From: Sphingomonas sp. Root710
GTDB taxonomy: Bacteria; Pseudomonadota; Alphaproteobacteria; Sphingomonadales; Sphingomonadaceae
NCBI RefSeq assembly: GCF_001429065.1
Contig: NZ_LMIB01000001.1
Location: forward strand, 588-64,587
Direction of reading: 5' to 3'
DNA: 64,000 nt
Position 1 is the first letter of the stretch, and each line of letters begins with the position of its first letter. Positions 1 through 8,603 of this stretch are shown here, in pieces. The notes under the pieces are model-generated. The model was given only the letters and a program-made list of their open reading frames with translations, was not told the origin of the DNA and searched no databases. A program made the translations under genes and the position numbers.

Positions 1-201
1 CTCGCCCGCGAGATCGCCTCCAAGAGCCCGCTCGCCGCCCAGCTCTTCAAGCACACCCTCAACACCATCGAATATATGAGCTTGCGCGACGGCTATCGCT
101 ACGAACAGGACATGACCCTCCAGATCGGCGACACCGAAGACGCCGCCGAAGCCATTCGCGCCTTCGTCGAAAAACGACAGCCCGTCTTCGCCGGACGATG
201 A
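1..201 (+). CDS. Enoyl-CoA hydratase/isomerase (crotonase) family protein, C-terminal fragment
   Basis: The reading frame is open from the first base of the window and stops at 199-201, giving the last 66 residues of a protein whose start lies outside. The C-terminal pattern, a helix rich in Ala/Glu followed by AIRAFVEKRQPVFAGR, is the usual end of crotonase-fold enoyl-CoA hydratases and isomerases. It closely resembles the end of the complete crotonase gene at 6697-7524, which finishes in AAFVEKREPVFAGV. The active-site part is not in the window, so hydratase, isomerase or another crotonase activity cannot be told apart. The last 98 bases of the gene are duplicated downstream (see the repeat entries). 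Confidence 0.8.
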   Translation, partial: LAREIASKSPLAAQLFKHTLNTIEYMSLRDGYRYEQDMTLQIGDTEDAAEAIRAFVEKRQPVFAGR

Positions 202-202
202 C
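104..202 (+). repeat. 99-bp perfect direct repeat, copy 1 (inside crotonase 3' end)
   Basis: Bases 104-202 are identical to 256-354 (offset 152). This copy is the genuine 3' end of the crotonase gene, covering about its last 32 codons, the stop and one extra base. Confidence 0.95.
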
Positions 203-255
203 TCGACGTCCATCGTCCGCAATTCCCGGCGCTGCCGCTGATCGGCGGGCGGCTC

Positions 256-354
256 AACAGGACATGACCCTCCAGATCGGCGACACCGAAGACGCCGCCG
301 AAGCCATTCGCGCCTTCGTCGAAAAACGACAGCCCGTCTTCGCCGGACGATGAC
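256..354 (+). repeat. 99-bp perfect direct repeat, copy 2 (gene-less duplicate of crotonase tail)
   Basis: This is an exact copy of 104-202, separated from it by 53 bp of unrelated sequence. No start codon and no upstream part of the gene accompany it, so it is a pseudogene fragment rather than a gene. It lies about 40 bp upstream of the amidohydrolase start, so promoter elements of that gene may sit in or next to it. The perfect identity suggests a recent duplication, or an assembly or replication-slippage event. Confidence 0.9.
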
Positions 355-395
355 GATAGGGCGAAAGATCAGTTGGATGCGGGAGAGTTAAGGTC

Positions 396-1394
396 ATGCA
401 GTTAGCGACGCTCCAGGAAGCGGCCCTCGAGCCCGACCTTCCCATCATCGATACGCACCATCATATCTGGTTCGACAGCGCGATTCCGGCGGCGCCCTAT
501 CCGCCCTATCTGCTCGAGGACCTGATCCGCGACACGACCGGCGGACATAATATCGTCGCCACGGTCTTCGCCGAATGTTCGGCCGAATATTGGACCGACG
601 TGCCCGAGCATCTTGCGCCGGTCGGCGAGACCGAATGGGTAGCGAAGCAACGCCGGCCCGATCGCGGCGAACTGGCGGGGATCATCGCCCATGCCGATCT
701 GCGGCTCGGCGCCCGGATCGGCGAGGTTCTCGATGCGCATCAGGAAGTGGGCGGGGAGACCTTCAAGGGCATCCGAAACCGGGCCGCATGGGACGATAAT
801 TTCGCCTTTCCACCCGGCAAGTACCAGATCATTCCCGGCATTCTCCTCACCGATGCGGCTGCCGATGCGATGGCGGAGCTCGCCCGACGGGATCTCATCT
901 TCGAAGCCTGGGTCTATCATCATCAGCTCGACGACTTCCGGCAGCTCGCCGCGCGGCAACCTAATATGCGGTTCGTGCTCGACCATATGGGCTGCCCGCT
1001 GGCGGTAGGTCCCTATGCGGAGAAGCGGCCCGAAGTCCTTGCCGAGTGGCGCGCGGGGCTCTCCCGTCTTGCCGAACTCGACAATGTTTTCTTCAAGATC
1101 GGCGGACTGGGCCTCGCCCCGGCCATCCATCCCGACGTCTGGGCGGAGCCGCGCTCGTCCGAATATCTGGCGGACTATTGGCGGCCAGAGGTGATGTTCG
1201 CGATCGAGACCTTCACGCCCGAGCGCTGCGTGATGGAAAGCGATTTTCCGGTCGATGCGCCGCTGTTCACCTACGGCACCTTCTGGAACACCGCGAAGCG
1301 CATAACCGCGCCGTTTTCCGAGGCCGAACGCCGGCTCATGTTCCACGACACGGCCCTTTCCCTGTACCGCCTCACGCTGCCGAGCGGCAGCTGA
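396..1394 (+). CDS. Amidohydrolase family protein (amidohydrolase 2, TIM-barrel metal-dependent hydrolase)
   Basis: The 332-residue protein has the N-terminal metal-binding signature DTHHHIW at residues 19-25 and an Asp-containing ESDFP segment near residue 280. These are the two ends of the metal site in COG3618/amidohydrolase-2 enzymes (lactonase and decarboxylase-like hydrolases of the TIM-barrel fold). Length is normal for the family, and there is no signal peptide, so it is cytoplasmic. The start at 396 has a GGGAG-type ribosome site about 10 bases upstream. It is followed 39 bp later by a luciferase-like oxidoreductase, and the two probably form one transcript ending at the 2432 terminator. 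The substrate is unknown; in catabolic clusters such enzymes often open lactones or decarboxylate ring-cleavage acids. Confidence 0.85.
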   Translation: MQLATLQEAALEPDLPIIDTHHHIWFDSAIPAAPYPPYLLEDLIRDTTGGHNIVATVFAECSAEYWTDVPEHLAPVGETEWVAKQRRPDRGELAGIIAHADLRLGARIGEVLDAHQEVGGETFKGIRNRAAWDDNFAFPPGKYQIIPGILLTDAAADAMAELARRDLIFEAWVYHHQLDDFRQLAARQPNMRFVLDHMGCPLAVGPYAEKRPEVLAEWRAGLSRLAELDNVFFKIGGLGLAPAIHPDVWAEPRSSEYLADYWRPEVMFAIETFTPERCVMESDFPVDAPLFTYGTFWNTAKRITAPFSEAERRLMFHDTALSLYRLTLPSGS

Positions 1395-1433
1395 GGACTC
1401 CCGAGAATAACCTGAAGCTGAGAGGCGAATGCG

Positions 1434-2402
1434 ATGTCACTGACCATTTCCTGCGGATTTAACTCGTCGCTGAAGAGCCACGAACATGCCGCGATCGCCG
1501 ACCAGCTCGGCTACAAGCACGCCTTCTTCTATGACTCGCCGGCGATGTATGCCGATGTGTGGGTGCAGCTGTGCCGCGCCGCCGAACGCACGTCGAAGAT
1601 CGGCCTCGGTCCGGGCGTGATGGTGCCGTCGCTGCGGCATCCGATGGTGACGGCGTCGGCCATAGCCACGCTGGCTTCGATCGCGGGCCAGGACCGCGTC
1701 GTCATCGCGGTGGGATCGGGTTTTACCGGTCGCATCACCATGGGCCAGCGTCCGCTGACCTGGAGCTATGTCGGCGAATATCTGGAAGTGCTCCAGGCGC
1801 TGCTGCGCGGCGAGGAAACCACCTGGGAAGGCGCGATCATGAAGATGATGCACTACGAACCCTGGGCGCCGCCCCGGCCGATCGACGTGCCGTTCCTGCT
1901 CGCCATCCAGGGCCCCAAGGGCATCGCCGCCGCCAAGAAATATGCCAAGGGCGTCATCACCGTCACCAATTCCGAACCCGAGTTCGAATGGAATGCGACG
2001 ATCATGAGCGGCACTGTCCTCGACGACGGCGAGCCGCTCAGCTCCGATCACGCTCTGCGCGCCGGCGGGCCGATGGCGGCGGTCGCGATGCACATGCTGC
2101 TCGAGTTCGAAGACCCCGAGACGCTGCCGAACGGCAAGGCCTGGAAGGCCGCTTATGAGGCGATCCCCGCCGAACGCCGCCATATGCACGTCCATGACGG
2201 CCATGCCGCGCTGGTCAACGAGATCGACCGGCCTTTCCTGACGCCGGAGGTGTTGGGCCTGTACGGCAACACCATGGATCGCAGCGCGTGGAAGGATAAG
2301 CTGGCGGAATATGAGTCGCGCGGCGTCACCGAGCTGATCTTCCAGCCGGTCGACGATATCGCGCGCGAGCTCGACGCCTTCATGAACATGGCGGCGTCCT
2401 GA
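1434..2402 (+). CDS. LLM class (luciferase-like) flavin-dependent oxidoreductase
   Basis: The 322-residue protein has the bacterial-luciferase-like TIM-barrel layout: an N-terminal strand (TISCGFNSS), a GPGVMVPSLRHP segment matching the second and third barrel strands, and a VIAVGSGFTGR strand-turn. Proteins of this family use reduced FMN or F420 for monooxygenation or hydride transfer. FMN is the expected cofactor in a sphingomonad, which is inference. An RBS-like GAGAGGCGAATGCG precedes the start. It is probably co-transcribed with the amidohydrolase, and a strong terminator follows directly. The reaction is unknown. Confidence 0.8.
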   Translation: MSLTISCGFNSSLKSHEHAAIADQLGYKHAFFYDSPAMYADVWVQLCRAAERTSKIGLGPGVMVPSLRHPMVTASAIATLASIAGQDRVVIAVGSGFTGRITMGQRPLTWSYVGEYLEVLQALLRGEETTWEGAIMKMMHYEPWAPPRPIDVPFLLAIQGPKGIAAAKKYAKGVITVTNSEPEFEWNATIMSGTVLDDGEPLSSDHALRAGGPMAAVAMHMLLEFEDPETLPNGKAWKAAYEAIPAERRHMHVHDGHAALVNEIDRPFLTPEVLGLYGNTMDRSAWKDKLAEYESRGVTELIFQPVDDIARELDAFMNMAAS

Positions 2403-2431
2403 CGTCCTGCTCGCGAATGCTGGCCGAATAA

Positions 2432-2468
2432 GGGGCCCGGAGACATCTTCTCCGGGCCCCGTTCTTTT
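2432..2468 (+). terminator. Rho-independent terminator after the LLM oxidoreductase gene
   Basis: There is a perfect 12-bp stem (GGGGCCCGGAGA at 2432-2443 with TCTCCGGGCCCC at 2449-2460), a 5-base loop and then GTTCTTTT. It ends the 396-2402 unit and separates it from the acyl-CoA dehydrogenase unit. Confidence 0.93.
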
Positions 2469-2591
2469 ATCCGCCTGCCATCATGTCATGCGCTGAGAGG
2501 CATAGCTGAAATACGGTCCATATCACTAGCCGTATATGGGGCCGGCCCGTAGAACTGCGTCATTGAAGGCGCCCGATAAAGAGAAGCGACG

Positions 2592-3791
2592 ATGAGCGAA
2601 CAATCAACCGACAGGCAAGCGCTGCTCGACCGCGCGGAGAGCTTCCGCAGGGAGTTGCGTGACTTTTGCGAAAACGACTTCCCGGAATCGGTCAAGCGCA
2701 AGGTCGCCGACGGTCAGCTTCTCGAAGCTGAGGATTTCAGGGCCCAGGTGAAAGCCTTGGGCACGCGCGGGTGGGTCGCCGGCCACTGGCCGTCCGAATA
2801 TGGCGGGTGCGACTGGAGCCCGCTGGAGCGTTTCGTTTTCGAGGAGGAGTCGCAGTTGCGCGGCGCGCCATGGCTCATCCCGCAGGCCATCAACTATGTC
2901 GCGCCCGTCATCATCCATTTCGGCGATGAGGCGCAGAAGCGCCGCTTCCTGCCGCCGATCCTGAGCGGCGAGCACTGGTGGACCCAGGGCTATTCGGAGC
3001 CCGCTGCGGGATCCGACCTCGCAGCGCTGAAGACCCGGGCGGTCCGCGTCGGCGACAAATATATCGTCAACGGACAGAAACTGTGGACGTCCAACGCGCA
3101 TTGGGCAGACTGGATGTTCGCGCTGGTCCGCACCGGCGATGGCGAGCGCAAGCAGGAGGGCATTTCCTTCCTACTGATCGACATGAAGACTCCGGGCATC
3201 ACCGTCCGCCCGGTCATTACCATCGACGGCCATCATCATTGCAACGAAGTGTTTCTCGACAATGTCGAGGTCCCGGTCGAAAATCTGGTGGGCGCGGAGG
3301 GGCAGGGCTGGTCGTACGGCAAGTTCCTGCTCGGCGAGGAGCGCCTCGTCGTCGCCGACACGGGCATGTCCAAACGGCATCTCCTCCGCCTTCGCGATCT
3401 GTTCGACAGCGGCCAGGCATGGCGTTCGGACAATGAGGCGGACGTACGCGACCAGCTCGACGAGCTGGAACTGCGCCTGCATGGATTGCGGATGATCTGC
3501 ATAGAGGCGGCGCTGCGCGGGCATCCGACGCCCAGCGAGGGATCGATGATCAAGATCCGGGCGACCGAATTGCAGCAGGCGATAGCGGAGCTCGCCGTGG
3601 AGGTGATCGGCCCGGGCGCGGCGGCCTATGATCCTGAACGCGCCATGGGCCCGGAAGGCCAATCGCCGGTCGGTCCGGCCGCATCGCCGGGGATCACCTG
3701 CGAATATCTCCATGGCCGGGCGAAGACGATCTTCGGCGGTTCCAACGAAATCCAGCGAAACATCATTAGCAAGGCTGAGCTCGGACTATGA
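2592..3791 (+). CDS. Acyl-CoA dehydrogenase, large-subunit (PimC-like) type
   Basis: This 399-residue flavoprotein is of the acyl-CoA dehydrogenase superfamily, which introduces an alpha,beta double bond into acyl-CoA thioesters. Visible features are YSEPAAGSDLAALKTRA (substrate/FAD middle domain, about residues 136-152), a KLWTSNAHWADWMFALVRT strand and the C-terminal FGGSNEIQRNIISK FAD-contact segment. It overlaps the next acyl-CoA dehydrogenase by four bases (ATGA). A full-length form paired with a divergent shorter one is typical of heteromeric dehydrogenases such as the pimeloyl-CoA or steroid side-chain types. The start at 2592 follows AGAGAAGCGACG. A promoter is expected in 2470-2591 after the terminator. 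Confidence 0.92.
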   Translation: MSEQSTDRQALLDRAESFRRELRDFCENDFPESVKRKVADGQLLEAEDFRAQVKALGTRGWVAGHWPSEYGGCDWSPLERFVFEEESQLRGAPWLIPQAINYVAPVIIHFGDEAQKRRFLPPILSGEHWWTQGYSEPAAGSDLAALKTRAVRVGDKYIVNGQKLWTSNAHWADWMFALVRTGDGERKQEGISFLLIDMKTPGITVRPVITIDGHHHCNEVFLDNVEVPVENLVGAEGQGWSYGKFLLGEERLVVADTGMSKRHLLRLRDLFDSGQAWRSDNEADVRDQLDELELRLHGLRMICIEAALRGHPTPSEGSMIKIRATELQQAIAELAVEVIGPGAAAYDPERAMGPEGQSPVGPAASPGITCEYLHGRAKTIFGGSNEIQRNIISKAELGL

Positions 3792-4921
3792 CGTCGCCGA
3801 TGATAGAAGACGAAATCGACGCCGCGCTCGACGATGTCGCGCGCAAGTTCGCCGTCAGCGAATATGGTTTCGAAGAGCGCTACCGCCTTGGCGCCGCGGC
3901 ACGCCGCTTCTCGGCCGACGCCTGGGCGTCGCTTGCCGAAATGGGCTGGTTCAGCGTGGCGACGCCGGAGGATCGCGACGGGCTGGGCCTGCGGATGTCG
4001 TCGATCGCGGTGCTGGCCGAGGCGGCCGGGGCAATGTTCATGAACGAACCGCTTTCCGACACCGCTTTCGTCGGTGCCTATCTGCTGGGCGCGTTGGGCA
4101 GTGACGCGCAGCAATCGAATCATTTCCCTGAATTGCTGGGCGGCTCGCTGCGCCTCGCCACGGCGCTGGAGCCCCCGGCCTGGCTGCCGGACGCCGCTAC
4201 TCCGATAACGATCGACGGGCAGGGCCTGCTCAACGGTATGCTGCCTTTCGTTGCAGGCGCAGACATCGCCGATGCGATCCTGGTCCGCGCGACCGATGGC
4301 GTGGGCGGGGTGCAGGTGCATCTCGTGGATTCCGCGTCGGCGGGGGTCGAAATCGCCCGCTATCCGCTGGCGGACGGACGCGGCGCGGCGCGGATCACGC
4401 TGACCGGCGTCGCCTCCGAGCGGCTGGGCGACGGCAGTGCCGATGCCTCCGTGGCGCTCGATGACGCTCTGGCAATAGGCGCGCTCGCTACCGCGGCGGA
4501 TTCGCTGGGCGTGATGGACAGGGCGCTTCAGGTGACGGTCGAATATCTCAAGACCCGGGTCCAGTTCGGCCGACCGATCGGTACCAATCAGGTGCTGCAG
4601 CATCGCGCCGTCGACATGTATGTGTACGTCGCCGAAGCCCGCGCGGTCATCAGCGCTGCGGTGCATGCGGGGCCAGTCGGAAGTGCGATTTTCGCGCACC
4701 ATGTCCATGCCGCGAAGGCGATCATCGACGCGAGCGCGCGCAAAGTGGCGCATGAGATGATCCAGATGCATGGCGGCATCGGCATGGCCGACGAGCATGT
4801 CGCCGGACAATGTTTGAAGCGCGTGATGGTGAACGAGCAGATCTATGGTCGCCGCCGCGATCATCTCCGGCTGTTCGCCGCCGGGGTGTCCGACGATCTG
4901 GACATGGCCGGCGTGCGCTGA
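3788..4921 (+). CDS. Acyl-CoA dehydrogenase, small-subunit (PimD-like) type
   Basis: The 377-residue protein has the acyl-CoA dehydrogenase C-terminal helical bundle: YLKTRVQFGRPIGTNQVLQH, with the Arg/Gln-Phe-Gly FAD contact, and the MIQMHGGIGMADEH segment near the end. The N-terminal and middle domains are divergent and lack the usual SEP-x-AGSD loop. This is common in the small subunit of two-component dehydrogenases, where FAD sites form between subunits. ATGA translational coupling to the gene before it supports a 1:1 complex. A CoA ligase follows 14 bp later. Confidence 0.88.
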   Translation: MTSPMIEDEIDAALDDVARKFAVSEYGFEERYRLGAAARRFSADAWASLAEMGWFSVATPEDRDGLGLRMSSIAVLAEAAGAMFMNEPLSDTAFVGAYLLGALGSDAQQSNHFPELLGGSLRLATALEPPAWLPDAATPITIDGQGLLNGMLPFVAGADIADAILVRATDGVGGVQVHLVDSASAGVEIARYPLADGRGAARITLTGVASERLGDGSADASVALDDALAIGALATAADSLGVMDRALQVTVEYLKTRVQFGRPIGTNQVLQHRAVDMYVYVAEARAVISAAVHAGPVGSAIFAHHVHAAKAIIDASARKVAHEMIQMHGGIGMADEHVAGQCLKRVMVNEQIYGRRRDHLRLFAAGVSDDLDMAGVR

Positions 4922-4935
4922 GAGGACTGCATTCG

Positions 4936-6594
4936 ATGACCCCCGTCTCCTCGACCCTATCGGCCGGAATCGGCCAGGATATCAGCGGCTGGCGCACCCG
5001 CCTGACCGACGAGATGGTTGTGCGTTACACCGCATCGGGGCAATGGCGTGGCCTCACCATAGCCGACCGTGCCCGTGATTGGGCGCACCGCGCTCCGGAT
5101 GCGGCGGCGGTGATCGGCGGCGAGAGCGCGCTGACATTCGGCCAGTTGTTCGATGCGGCGGCGGCGCTGGCGCGGACGTTCGTCGGTCATGGTCTCAAAC
5201 CCGGCGAGGTCGTCAGCTTCCAGCTGCCGAACTGGCATGAGGCGGTGATCATCAACATCGCTGCGGCGTTGACCGGACTCATCGTCAACCCGATCGTCCC
5301 CATCTATCGCGACGCCGAAGTGGGCTTCATCCTCAACGACGCCCGCACCCGCGTCCTCTTCATCCCCGATGCGCTGCGCAGCATCAGCTATATCGACATG
5401 GTCGAACGGCTGCGTGCCGGGCTACCCCATCTCGAGCATGTCGTTCTCGTGCGGGCGGAGCGGCCCGGATATCCGTCGTTCGAACATTGGTGCGTTCCCG
5501 GCGGCAACGGCGACAGCGGCTTTCCCGCGGTCGATCCGAACGCCATAAAGCTCGTGCTCTACACCTCGGGCACCACCGGCGTACCGAAGGGCGTCCTGCA
5601 CAGCCACAATACGCTGGGCGCGGAGATCGACGCATTCGCCGCTTATCGTTCGCTGACGGCGGCGGACATCGTCTTCATGCCGTCGCCGGTGACCCATATC
5701 GCCGGCTATCTCTACGGCATGGAGCTGCTGTTCACCCGCGGCATGACGACGGTGCTGATGGATCGCTGGAACGCGGCGGAGGCGGTCGACCTCATAGCGC
5801 GCCACGGCGCCACCTTCACGGCGGCAGCGACCCCCTTCCTGGCCGAGCTGGTGGCCGAGCTGGAACGCCGCCAGGCGCAGCTTCCGTCGCTCACCTATTT
5901 TGGCTGCGGCGGCGCGCCTGTGGCGCCCGACACGGTCGAGCGGGCGCGGATCGTTCTGCCCAACTGCCTGACGTCGCGCGCTTATGGGGCCACCGAAGCG
6001 CCGACCGTCAGCGCGGGTGTGGCGGCGGGCGATCCGGCCGAGCTGGGCGCCACGACCGACGGCGCGATCCTCAACCATGAGGTGCGTATCATCGCCCCGG
6101 GCAGCGGCGAGATATTGTCCGAGGGCTGCGAGGGCGAAATCGTCACGCGGGGACCGGAGGTGATGATCGGCTATGCCAGCCCCGAAGCCACCCGCGAGTC
6201 CTTCGACGCGGAGGGCTTCTTTCACACCGGTGATCTCGGTTTCCTCTCGCACCAGAGCTACATCACGGTCACCGGGCGGATGAAGGACATCATCATCCGC
6301 GGCGGCGAGAATATCGCGCCCAAGGAGATCGAGGACGTCCTTCATCGCCATCCGGCAGTGCTGGAGGCGGCGGTGGTCGCCATGCCGCATCCGCGGCTGG
6401 GAGAGACGCCCTGCGCGTTCATCGTGCCACGCGAAGGCGCTTCGCTCGACTTCGACGAGATGGTCTCCTTCCTCGAAAGCCACAGGGTTTCGAAGCAGAA
6501 ATTTCCCGAGAAGATCGTCCTCGTCACCGAATTGCCGCGCAACGCGGCGGGCAAGGTTCTGAAGCACAAGCTGAAGGCGCAGCTGGAGGGCTGA
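4936..6594 (+). CDS. AMP-dependent acyl-CoA ligase (cyclohexanecarboxylate-CoA ligase-like)
   Basis: This is a 552-residue ANL-superfamily adenylating enzyme that activates a carboxylic acid to its CoA thioester. The P-loop YTSGTTGVPKG lies at about residues 208-218, the hinge GRMKDIIIRGGENI near 447-460, and the C-terminal catalytic Lys in NAAGKVLKHK near 540. The ATG at 4936 (after GAGAGGACTGC) gives the family length; the frame is open further upstream but only inside the preceding gene. It is a close relative of the ligase at 17232-18866: both carry PNW-x-EA, VNPIVPIYRD and RGGENI-x-x-KEIEDVLH. The neighbours indicate it feeds the acyl-CoA dehydrogenase pair. The exact acid is unknown. 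Confidence 0.9.
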   Translation: MTPVSSTLSAGIGQDISGWRTRLTDEMVVRYTASGQWRGLTIADRARDWAHRAPDAAAVIGGESALTFGQLFDAAAALARTFVGHGLKPGEVVSFQLPNWHEAVIINIAAALTGLIVNPIVPIYRDAEVGFILNDARTRVLFIPDALRSISYIDMVERLRAGLPHLEHVVLVRAERPGYPSFEHWCVPGGNGDSGFPAVDPNAIKLVLYTSGTTGVPKGVLHSHNTLGAEIDAFAAYRSLTAADIVFMPSPVTHIAGYLYGMELLFTRGMTTVLMDRWNAAEAVDLIARHGATFTAAATPFLAELVAELERRQAQLPSLTYFGCGGAPVAPDTVERARIVLPNCLTSRAYGATEAPTVSAGVAAGDPAELGATTDGAILNHEVRIIAPGSGEILSEGCEGEIVTRGPEVMIGYASPEATRESFDAEGFFHTGDLGFLSHQSYITVTGRMKDIIIRGGENIAPKEIEDVLHRHPAVLEAAVVAMPHPRLGETPCAFIVPREGASLDFDEMVSFLESHRVSKQKFPEKIVLVTELPRNAAGKVLKHKLKAQLEG

Positions 6595-6696
6595 CGAGCA
6601 GGCGGCCGGCCGGGGCCGTCGCCACCGGACTTTGTCCGTCAAAACGCCGGCGCCGTCGCGCCGCCGATCCATGTCTTTCGAAGATGGGACCCAACC

Positions 6697-7524
6697 ATGC
6701 CAGGCCACGACATCGATACCGGAACATCGCAGCTGTTGGCGCGGCTGTCGGACGGCATCCTGACGCTGACGCTGAACCGCCCCGAAGCCCGCAACGCCAT
6801 GACGCTGGAAATGATGGAGGCGATGGCGAGGCAGCTTGCGCAGGCAGAGACCGATCCGGGCATTAGATGCGTCGTGCTGACAGGGGCGGGCAAGGCCTTT
6901 TGCGCAGGCGGCGATGTGAAGGCGATGATCGATCCAGCGCATCCCGACCACCCCGGCGACAGGCCCGACGATCATATGCTGCGTCAGCGGCTGGCGCAGC
7001 GCGGCACGGCGGGCAAGCTGTTCGACATGCCCAAGCCCACCCTGGCGGTGATCAACGGGCCGGCGGCGGGCGCGGGCCTTTCGCTCGCCTTCGCCTGCGA
7101 TGTGCGGATCATGTCGTCCGCATCGGTTCTGAGCACCGCCTTCAGCCGCGTCGGGTTGCCCGGCGATTTCGGCATCGCCTATTTCATGACGCTGCTGATC
7201 GGTACCGCCCGGTCGCGCGAGCTGATGTTCCTGTCGGACGCGATATCGTCCGACCGTGCGGTCGAGCTCGGGCTAGCGAACTGGCAGTGCGCGCCGGATC
7301 TGCTGGCTGAACGCGCGTCGGCCATCGCGGCGCGGCTGGCCGCGGGACCGAGCGTCGCCTATCGCTACATGAAGGAAAATCTCAATCGCGCGCTGATCGG
7401 CGATGCGCGGGAATGCATGGACCTGGAGGCCACGCATCATGTGCGCTGCATGAGCACCGCCGATCATCGCGAAGCCGCAGCGGCGTTCGTCGAGAAGCGC
7501 GAACCCGTCTTCGCCGGCGTCTGA
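6697..7524 (+). CDS. Enoyl-CoA hydratase/isomerase (crotonase) family protein
   Basis: The 275-residue crotonase-fold protein has both oxyanion-hole segments: GKAFCAGGDVKAM (about 66-78) and GPAAGAGLSLAFACD (about 122-136). The two glutamates that make classical enoyl-CoA hydratases work are not seen: the first position falls in GAGLSLA, and the second segment reads FSRVGLPGDFG, with an Asp and no Glu. An isomerase, hydrolase or another crotonase reaction is therefore as likely as hydration. It follows the CoA ligase by about 100 bp and is probably the last gene of the 2592-7524 transcript. A weak RBS (GATGGGACC) precedes the start. Confidence 0.87.
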   Translation: MPGHDIDTGTSQLLARLSDGILTLTLNRPEARNAMTLEMMEAMARQLAQAETDPGIRCVVLTGAGKAFCAGGDVKAMIDPAHPDHPGDRPDDHMLRQRLAQRGTAGKLFDMPKPTLAVINGPAAGAGLSLAFACDVRIMSSASVLSTAFSRVGLPGDFGIAYFMTLLIGTARSRELMFLSDAISSDRAVELGLANWQCAPDLLAERASAIAARLAAGPSVAYRYMKENLNRALIGDARECMDLEATHHVRCMSTADHREAAAAFVEKREPVFAGV

Positions 7525-7540
7525 AGGGAACGGGGGTATC

Positions 7541-7714
7541 ATGTTCATTATGCCGGAGCCCGATGCCGACGAGTTGATCGTCGAGATGTGCGCCGCGCCG
7601 ATCAATCCCACCGACATGTTCCTGATGGGCGCGCTGGCGGATCCGGCGACCGCCGAGCGGGCTGCTCGACCTTTCCGCCGCGCAAAGCTCGTCGGTGCGC
7701 GCGGCGGGCGGTGA
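7541..7714 (+). pseudogene. Truncated quinone-oxidoreductase/zinc-alcohol dehydrogenase (MDR) N-terminal fragment
   Basis: A 57-codon frame starts at 7541. Its first part, EPDADELIVEMCAAPINPTD, matches the GroES-like N-terminus of MDR quinone oxidoreductases (typical pattern PxxGEVLVEMxAAPINPxD). After about residue 38 the similarity ends and the frame soon stops, so the catalytic and NADPH-binding domains (about 280 residues) are missing. It sits 16 bp behind the crotonase gene. It is a deletion remnant, probably non-functional. Confidence 0.65.
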
Positions 7715-7802
7715 TCGCCGGCTTCATGATGATCCCGGCCTGACCGTCCCGCCGCGGTGAACCCACCCGGGCTAGCCAACGGCTGATGATTTGGCGCAGC
7801 TG
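7715..7802. other. Intergenic remnant between MDR fragment and IclR gene
   Basis: This is non-coding debris 3' of the MDR fragment and 3' of the convergent IclR gene. Short frames continue, but nothing recognisable and no hairpin with a T-run is seen. Confidence 0.5.
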
Positions 7803-8603
7803 CTAGAGGGGGCTCGCAGTCTCCCGCTTGTCCTGCAGCATATCGGAAAAGGGCTGCAGCTTATCTTCTATCGCTGTTGCCGCCGCACGTATCCGGGCGA
7901 GATAGGCCGTGGGACGCACGAGGCCGCCTTCGCGCGTCACGACCAGCGAGATCGCCGCGATCACGCGGCGACCCAGCTGGATCGGCACGGCTATGCACAC
8001 CAGGCCCTGGACCATTTCCTGTTCGTCCAGCGCGTAACCGTCTCGCCGGATGCGCTCGAACTCGGCGGCGAGCGCCTCAGGCTTCGTTAGCGTGGCGGGG
8101 GTGAGTGGGACGAAGGTCCCTGAGGAAAGATAATCATGGCGCCGGGCCTCGGGCATGTGGGCAAGCAGTGCTTTTCCCAGGCCGGTGCAATAGGCCTCGA
8201 ACTGCGTGCCTTGACGCGACAAGGTATGATCCTGGGCATCGCCTTCCTTGATCAGGTAGGTCATCATGCCATCTTCCAGCACGCCCAGATGGCAGACGCG
8301 ACCGGTGCGACGCGACAGCTTGGCCAGGATCGGGGCGGCAATCTGCGCGAGAATCCGGTTTGTGTCGTTTTCGGGGCGAGCCAGCCGCCGCAATGTCGGG
8401 CCGCCGATATAACGGCCGCGGCTGACCGGGACGATGAAGCCCGCATGTTGGAGGCCTGTCAAAAGCCGATGCGCGGTCGAGCGAGGCAGTCCCGCAGCCG
8501 ACGCCAGCGCCGACATCGATGCAAAGTGGCCCTCGAGCACATGGACGAGCAGGGCCAGCGACTTGTCGACGGATAAGGGCGGCGATGTCCGGCCACGAAC
8601 CAT
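7803..8603 (-). CDS. IclR family transcriptional regulator
   Basis: The 266-residue protein has an N-terminal winged helix-turn-helix (SALASAAGLPRSTAHRLLTGL, about residues 32-52) and the C-terminal IclR effector domain. The effector domain carries FEAYCTGLGKALLAHMPE and the DEQEMVQGLVCIAVPI strand, the usual ligand-pocket region. IclR proteins regulate adjacent aromatic or acid catabolic genes in response to a small metabolite. It is transcribed divergently from the 2-keto-4-pentenoate hydratase gene with a 78-bp shared promoter region, so that gene is the likely target. Confidence 0.93.
   Translation of the reverse strand: MVRGRTSPPLSVDKSLALLVHVLEGHFASMSALASAAGLPRSTAHRLLTGLQHAGFIVPVSRGRYIGGPTLRRLARPENDTNRILAQIAAPILAKLSRRTGRVCHLGVLEDGMMTYLIKEGDAQDHTLSRQGTQFEAYCTGLGKALLAHMPEARRHDYLSSGTFVPLTPATLTKPEALAAEFERIRRDGYALDEQEMVQGLVCIAVPIQLGRRVIAAISLVVTREGGLVRPTAYLARIRAAATAIEDKLQPFSDMLQDKRETASPL

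Noticed and set aside
402-1346. Long minus-strand open frame (314 codons) antisense to the amidohydrolase
   Set aside because: It is a shadow frame from the GC-rich third positions of the real gene, with no family motifs and a low-complexity composition.
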